In this document: one piece after another, positions 60,981 to 64,000 of the stretch | Layout of the letters: each line of letters starts with the position of its first letter | Position numbering within the stretch: position 1 is the stretch's first letter | NCBI GenBank assembly: GCA_023512835.1 | Contig: CM042088.1 | Span: 36,287,664-36,351,663, forward strand | Origin: Taxillus chinensis | Lineage: Eukaryota; Streptophyta; Magnoliopsida; Santalales; Loranthaceae | DNA: 64,000 nucleotides | Direction: 5' to 3' | Translations under genes and position numbers: made by a program | Notes under the pieces: generated by a model | Told to the model about the DNA's origin: nothing | Seen by the model: the letters and a program-made list of their open reading frames with translations, nothing else | Database searches by the model: none

Positions 60981-62201
60981 TGTTGGATCAAACCCAGAAT
61001 TTGGATAATGCTGATAAAGCCTTATGTAATTTGATCTGAGATCTTTTGTGTTTATTTGATCATTGCAGAAGGTATGTCACTAATCCAAAGATGCACTCGT
61101 GAGAGCAAAGCTAAGGACAGGATACATAATCCTGATCCGGACAAGAGTTAGTGTCGTCAAACACTTGGTAAATAACCAAGTAACAAATACATACGGAATA
61201 AGGAACAATCCTACGGACTAAGAACTTAAAGGATAAGTGCGGAGTAAGGAAAATACGTGCGGAGTAAGGAAAATAAGTGCGGAGTAAGGAAAATAGATGC
61301 GGAGTAAAGAAACCAGGATGCGGAGTAAGGAATCCGGACTTATTACTCGCCGGAGTAAGGAACTTACATACGGAGTAAGGAACTTACATGCGGAGTAAGG
61401 AACTTACATGCGGAGTAAGGAACTTACATGCGGAGTAAGGAACTTACATGCGGAGTAAGGAACTTACATGCGGAGTAAGGAACTTACATGCGGAGTAAGG
61501 AAGCGGCCGACACGGACTAAGGATTCCAAGATTGAATAGATACGGAGTAAGCAACCACCGACACGGAGTAAGGTTCCGAGCTTCATTAACTACGGAGTAA
61601 GGAAAATTACACCGGACCAAGAAGACACTCGCTCCAACAAAACCACATTTAAAGTTATCGGCTCGTCTTTGTCCCGATGTAAGACGAATGCATTTAGAAC
61701 AAGAAGAATCTTACACGTGGATCATCCGGATATGTGGACACAACCTTAATTGTATCTCGGAACTCACAAAGACACTTATACTCTTCAAATCCAAGATCTT
61801 GAGCTCCACAATCCGCAGACAGTCAAGCGGGACAGATTACCGAGGGATAGTTAGTGCGGAACGCATTCCGGAACTTCAAGTTCCAAGGTTGTCTCTTAGG
61901 AATGTTTTGTATAAATATTCATACTTATACTTCATGTAAACGCGTGCTTAGGCGGGCAAAAATAGAAAAGGAACTTGGCTAGTGTGTGAGTTCGTTGTTG
62001 TAAACGAGTGTAAGAGAGTGTTTGCTTCTATTTTGTTGTAATCACCTTGTGATAATAAAACAAAATACTTCCACTATCCTGGTTATCTTCCGCAGTGATT
62101 CTATCACTTAAACTAGATAAGTCTTTGTGTCTTGAGAGAAAAGAAAGAGTTCGAATAAGAGCCTATTCACCCCCCCCCCTTTAGGCTCCAAGGGACCATC
62201 A
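60981..62201 (+). mobile_element. 5' LTR of a Copia-type retrotransposon
   Basis: Starts tgttggatcaaac and ends gggaccatca, imperfect inverted TGTTGG / CCATCA ends. Two bases later comes a primer-binding site like that for initiator methionine tRNA. A TATA box (tataaatatt, about 61909-61918) and a polyadenylation-like aataaaac (62055) give the expected U3-R-U5 order in the plus direction. The left flank is gaaag; the right copy and target duplication lie beyond the window. Confidence 0.8.
61240..61510. repeat. 20-base tandem repeat in the Copia LTR
   Basis: The unit aacttacatgcggagtaagg occurs six times without a mismatch at 61381-61500. Diverged units (gcggagtaaggaaaata and similar) lie before it from about 61240, and scattered ones after it to about 61610. 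It lies in the U3 part, upstream of the TATA box. Confidence 0.95.
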
Positions 62202-62203
62202 AG

Positions 62204-62217
62204 TGGTATCGAGCAAG
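62204..62217 (+). other. Retrotransposon primer-binding site
   Basis: tggtatcgagcaag directly after the LTR resembles the tggtatcagagc site complementary to the initiator methionine tRNA used by plant Copia elements, with one base missing. Confidence 0.75.
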
Positions 62218-62261
62218 TTCTACTTCGTTCTAAGTAGAGATCCCACTCTTTCAATCTCGAA

Positions 62262-63807
62262 ATGGCCGAAGAAAGCGGATGCTATTCAACACTCGCCTTA
62301 ACTCCGGAGGTGCAAAGGAGCCCATCCCGAATCGAAGCGGCAGTGAAAATGTCGACCCACCACAACCTGCTGCTGCGCCGCCGCTTCTCAACCACGGAGT
62401 TCGGGTTTACTCTAACGAAACCGCCCAAATTCACACCTGAGCTTTTCTCCCAGGTGGAAAGCTCGCATGAAGATGTTTATGGTTTGCCATGATCATCTTA
62501 TGTGGCCATGTCTTCATCAGGAGATTCCAATTCCGATGACTATCGGAGAACATGGAGTAAGGAGGCCAAAAGGCGATCTTGAACTTACCAACGATGAAAG
62601 AGCCTGGCGGTGCGCTAGTGAAAAGGCTCGGCTTATGTTACATCGTCTTTGGATTCCGAGGCTTTCCACGAGACGTCCAGGGCCGCACGACGGCAAAAAG
62701 CTGTTTGGGACAAAGCGACAATTCTCTATGAGGGAGTCGGTCCCAGGATGCAGAATGTGATCTGTACTCTCGAGACGGAACTTTGAGAGTTTTAATCATA
62801 AACCGGGCGAATCACTTGAAAGCATCTATCGGAGATTCGGCAAGCTCATACTTGAACCGAAGATCGTCAATGAGCATTACTCTCAATCCCAGATCAATGA
62901 CAAGTTCTTTCGCTCCTTGCCTGGATCGCTACTACTCCAAACAACTCCAGATGCAATCGGACAAAAAGCGGCAGTATGTTCCCCTTGAAGAACTATATGG
63001 AGAGGCTGCGGACTCACGAAGTCAGGTTTAAGTACTCGACGAGAGATGAGAAAATAGCTCGGAAAGAAAAGGGGGTAGCTCTCAAAGCTACGAATGTCTA
63101 AACATACCTGAGGAATGATGATACGGACGTATCCGACAATTCCGATTCGACGAGGAGGAGGAGATAGCCCTTCTTGTCAAATCCTTTGAGCGATTCCTAC
63201 GGAAAAGCAGAAAAGGGATCGAAGACGCTCATCATCATCGTTCCAACGGAAGGAGCGACCGGAGTCCGGTTCCCAGGAATGTTTCAATCGTGGGAAAACC
63301 GGTCACTGGGCCAAGGAATGCAGGTCCAAAGCAAAGGTGGCCGAGAAAAGTGACAAGGTAAATCCTCGCCGCTCCACCTCGGATAACAGCAAGAGCAAGA
63401 GAAAGGCGCTCGTGACAAAATACATGAGTGGCTCGGAAGAAGAGGAGGAATCCTCGGATGATGAGCCGACCATTAAGCCCGAACGTCCGCCTCATGGCAA
63501 AATGCGAGGTACCTTCTATCTCGAGCTCCTGAGTAAATTAGAATCTCTTACTATTGCATGTGATCATGAAAAGAATGAGAGACTAATAATTACTCAAATG
63601 TACAAAGATATGGAAAGTCGGAATAAACGTCTTGAATTTACTATTAATAGACTCGAAAAGGACGTCACCGACTTCGGAGGAAAGGAAGCTTGGTATCATG
63701 ATCTAAGAGCTGAAAATCATTTGTTAAATACCAATCTCTCAGGCCTAAAAGTTATAGTGAAAAGACTCGAAAATGAACCTGGAACAGGAAAAGGAAATAA
63801 ATCGTAA
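62262..63807 (+). pseudogene. Degenerate Copia-type gag region
   Basis: A frame starts at ATG 62262 just after the primer-binding site, but continuity is lost by stops and shifts near 62492, 62760 and 63031. The piece at about 62785-62960 keeps a UBN2/gag-like pattern (GESLESIYRRFGKLI, then INDKFFRSLPGS in another frame). A zinc knuckle at 63280-63321 reads CFNRGKTGHWAKEC, where the second cysteine of the CCHC pattern is arginine. The same frame runs open to 63807 with an acidic patch (SGSEEEEESSDDE) and a heptad-like, coiled-coil-looking tail. The element is therefore unlikely to make working gag. Protease, integrase and reverse transcriptase are not in the window. Confidence 0.75.
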
Positions 63808-64000
63808 GTAGCTAAAATCCGGGAAATAGCCTCTACCTTTAAGACCGACCCTGACGACATTCGAGTCAAACCTGGCCTAGGTTCGAACCATCAACCTCCA
63901 TAGCTCAAGCTACCGAGTGTCCTCCGGATTTCACTCCTAAACTAACCAACTTATATCCTGTTAGTACATCTAAACCGTTGGATGGTTTCATTTCAGGTGG

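Noticed and set aside
61381..61500. Regular 20-base direct repeats resembling an array with spacers
   Set aside because: The units abut with no spacers and lie in a Copia LTR of a eukaryotic genome, so this is not a CRISPR array.
63870..63900. ggttcgaacc resembling a tRNA T-arm
   Set aside because: No acceptor stem, anticodon stem or D-arm can be placed around it.

Overview
This is a stretch of flowering-plant nuclear DNA, most likely from a dicot and probably a woody one (an inference; I cannot name the species). The evidence is AT-rich intergenic DNA, GT-AG introns, plant-specific gene families, and a dense layer of nested LTR retrotransposons, CACTA, hAT-like and Harbinger-like elements.

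Only four genes look intact. A MOZART1/GIP-type gamma-tubulin complex protein lies on + at 8955-9167. A ten-exon O-fucosyltransferase-family gene lies on + at 35073-39662. A fourteen-exon nucleobase-ascorbate transporter (NAT) lies on - at 43851-40450, with its 3' end facing the O-fucosyltransferase gene. A two-exon leucine-rich-repeat receptor-like pseudokinase lies on - at 58909-56216. I rebuilt the three multi-exon genes exon by exon; every junction keeps frame, giving proteins of 609, 524 and 650 residues. They show no sign of a shared pathway.

The rest is mostly transposon-derived. 1-1.9 kb: LTR remnant with a GAGGC minisatellite. 5.1-6.0 kb: TTA-flanked inverted-repeat element. 12.4-15.8 kb: LTR-like remnant. 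16.8-21.3 kb: a solo LTR with a younger solo LTR of the same family inside it, both with target duplications. 25.05-32.14 kb: a CACTA transposon with GTT duplications, carrying a start-less DUF1677 gene copy and four decayed exons of a POD1/TAPT1-family gene. 44.0 kb: a foldback MITE beside the NAT promoter. 46.6-48.7 kb: a third solo LTR of the same family. 51.4-55.4 kb: several hAT-like elements and MITEs, one nested in another. 60.98 kb to the end: a Copia-type retrotransposon with 5' LTR, primer-binding site and a broken gag, cut by the window edge.

The most interesting structure is the gene-capturing (Pack-type) CACTA element. Next are the nested same-family solo LTRs, and the receptor kinase that lacks both catalytic aspartates.
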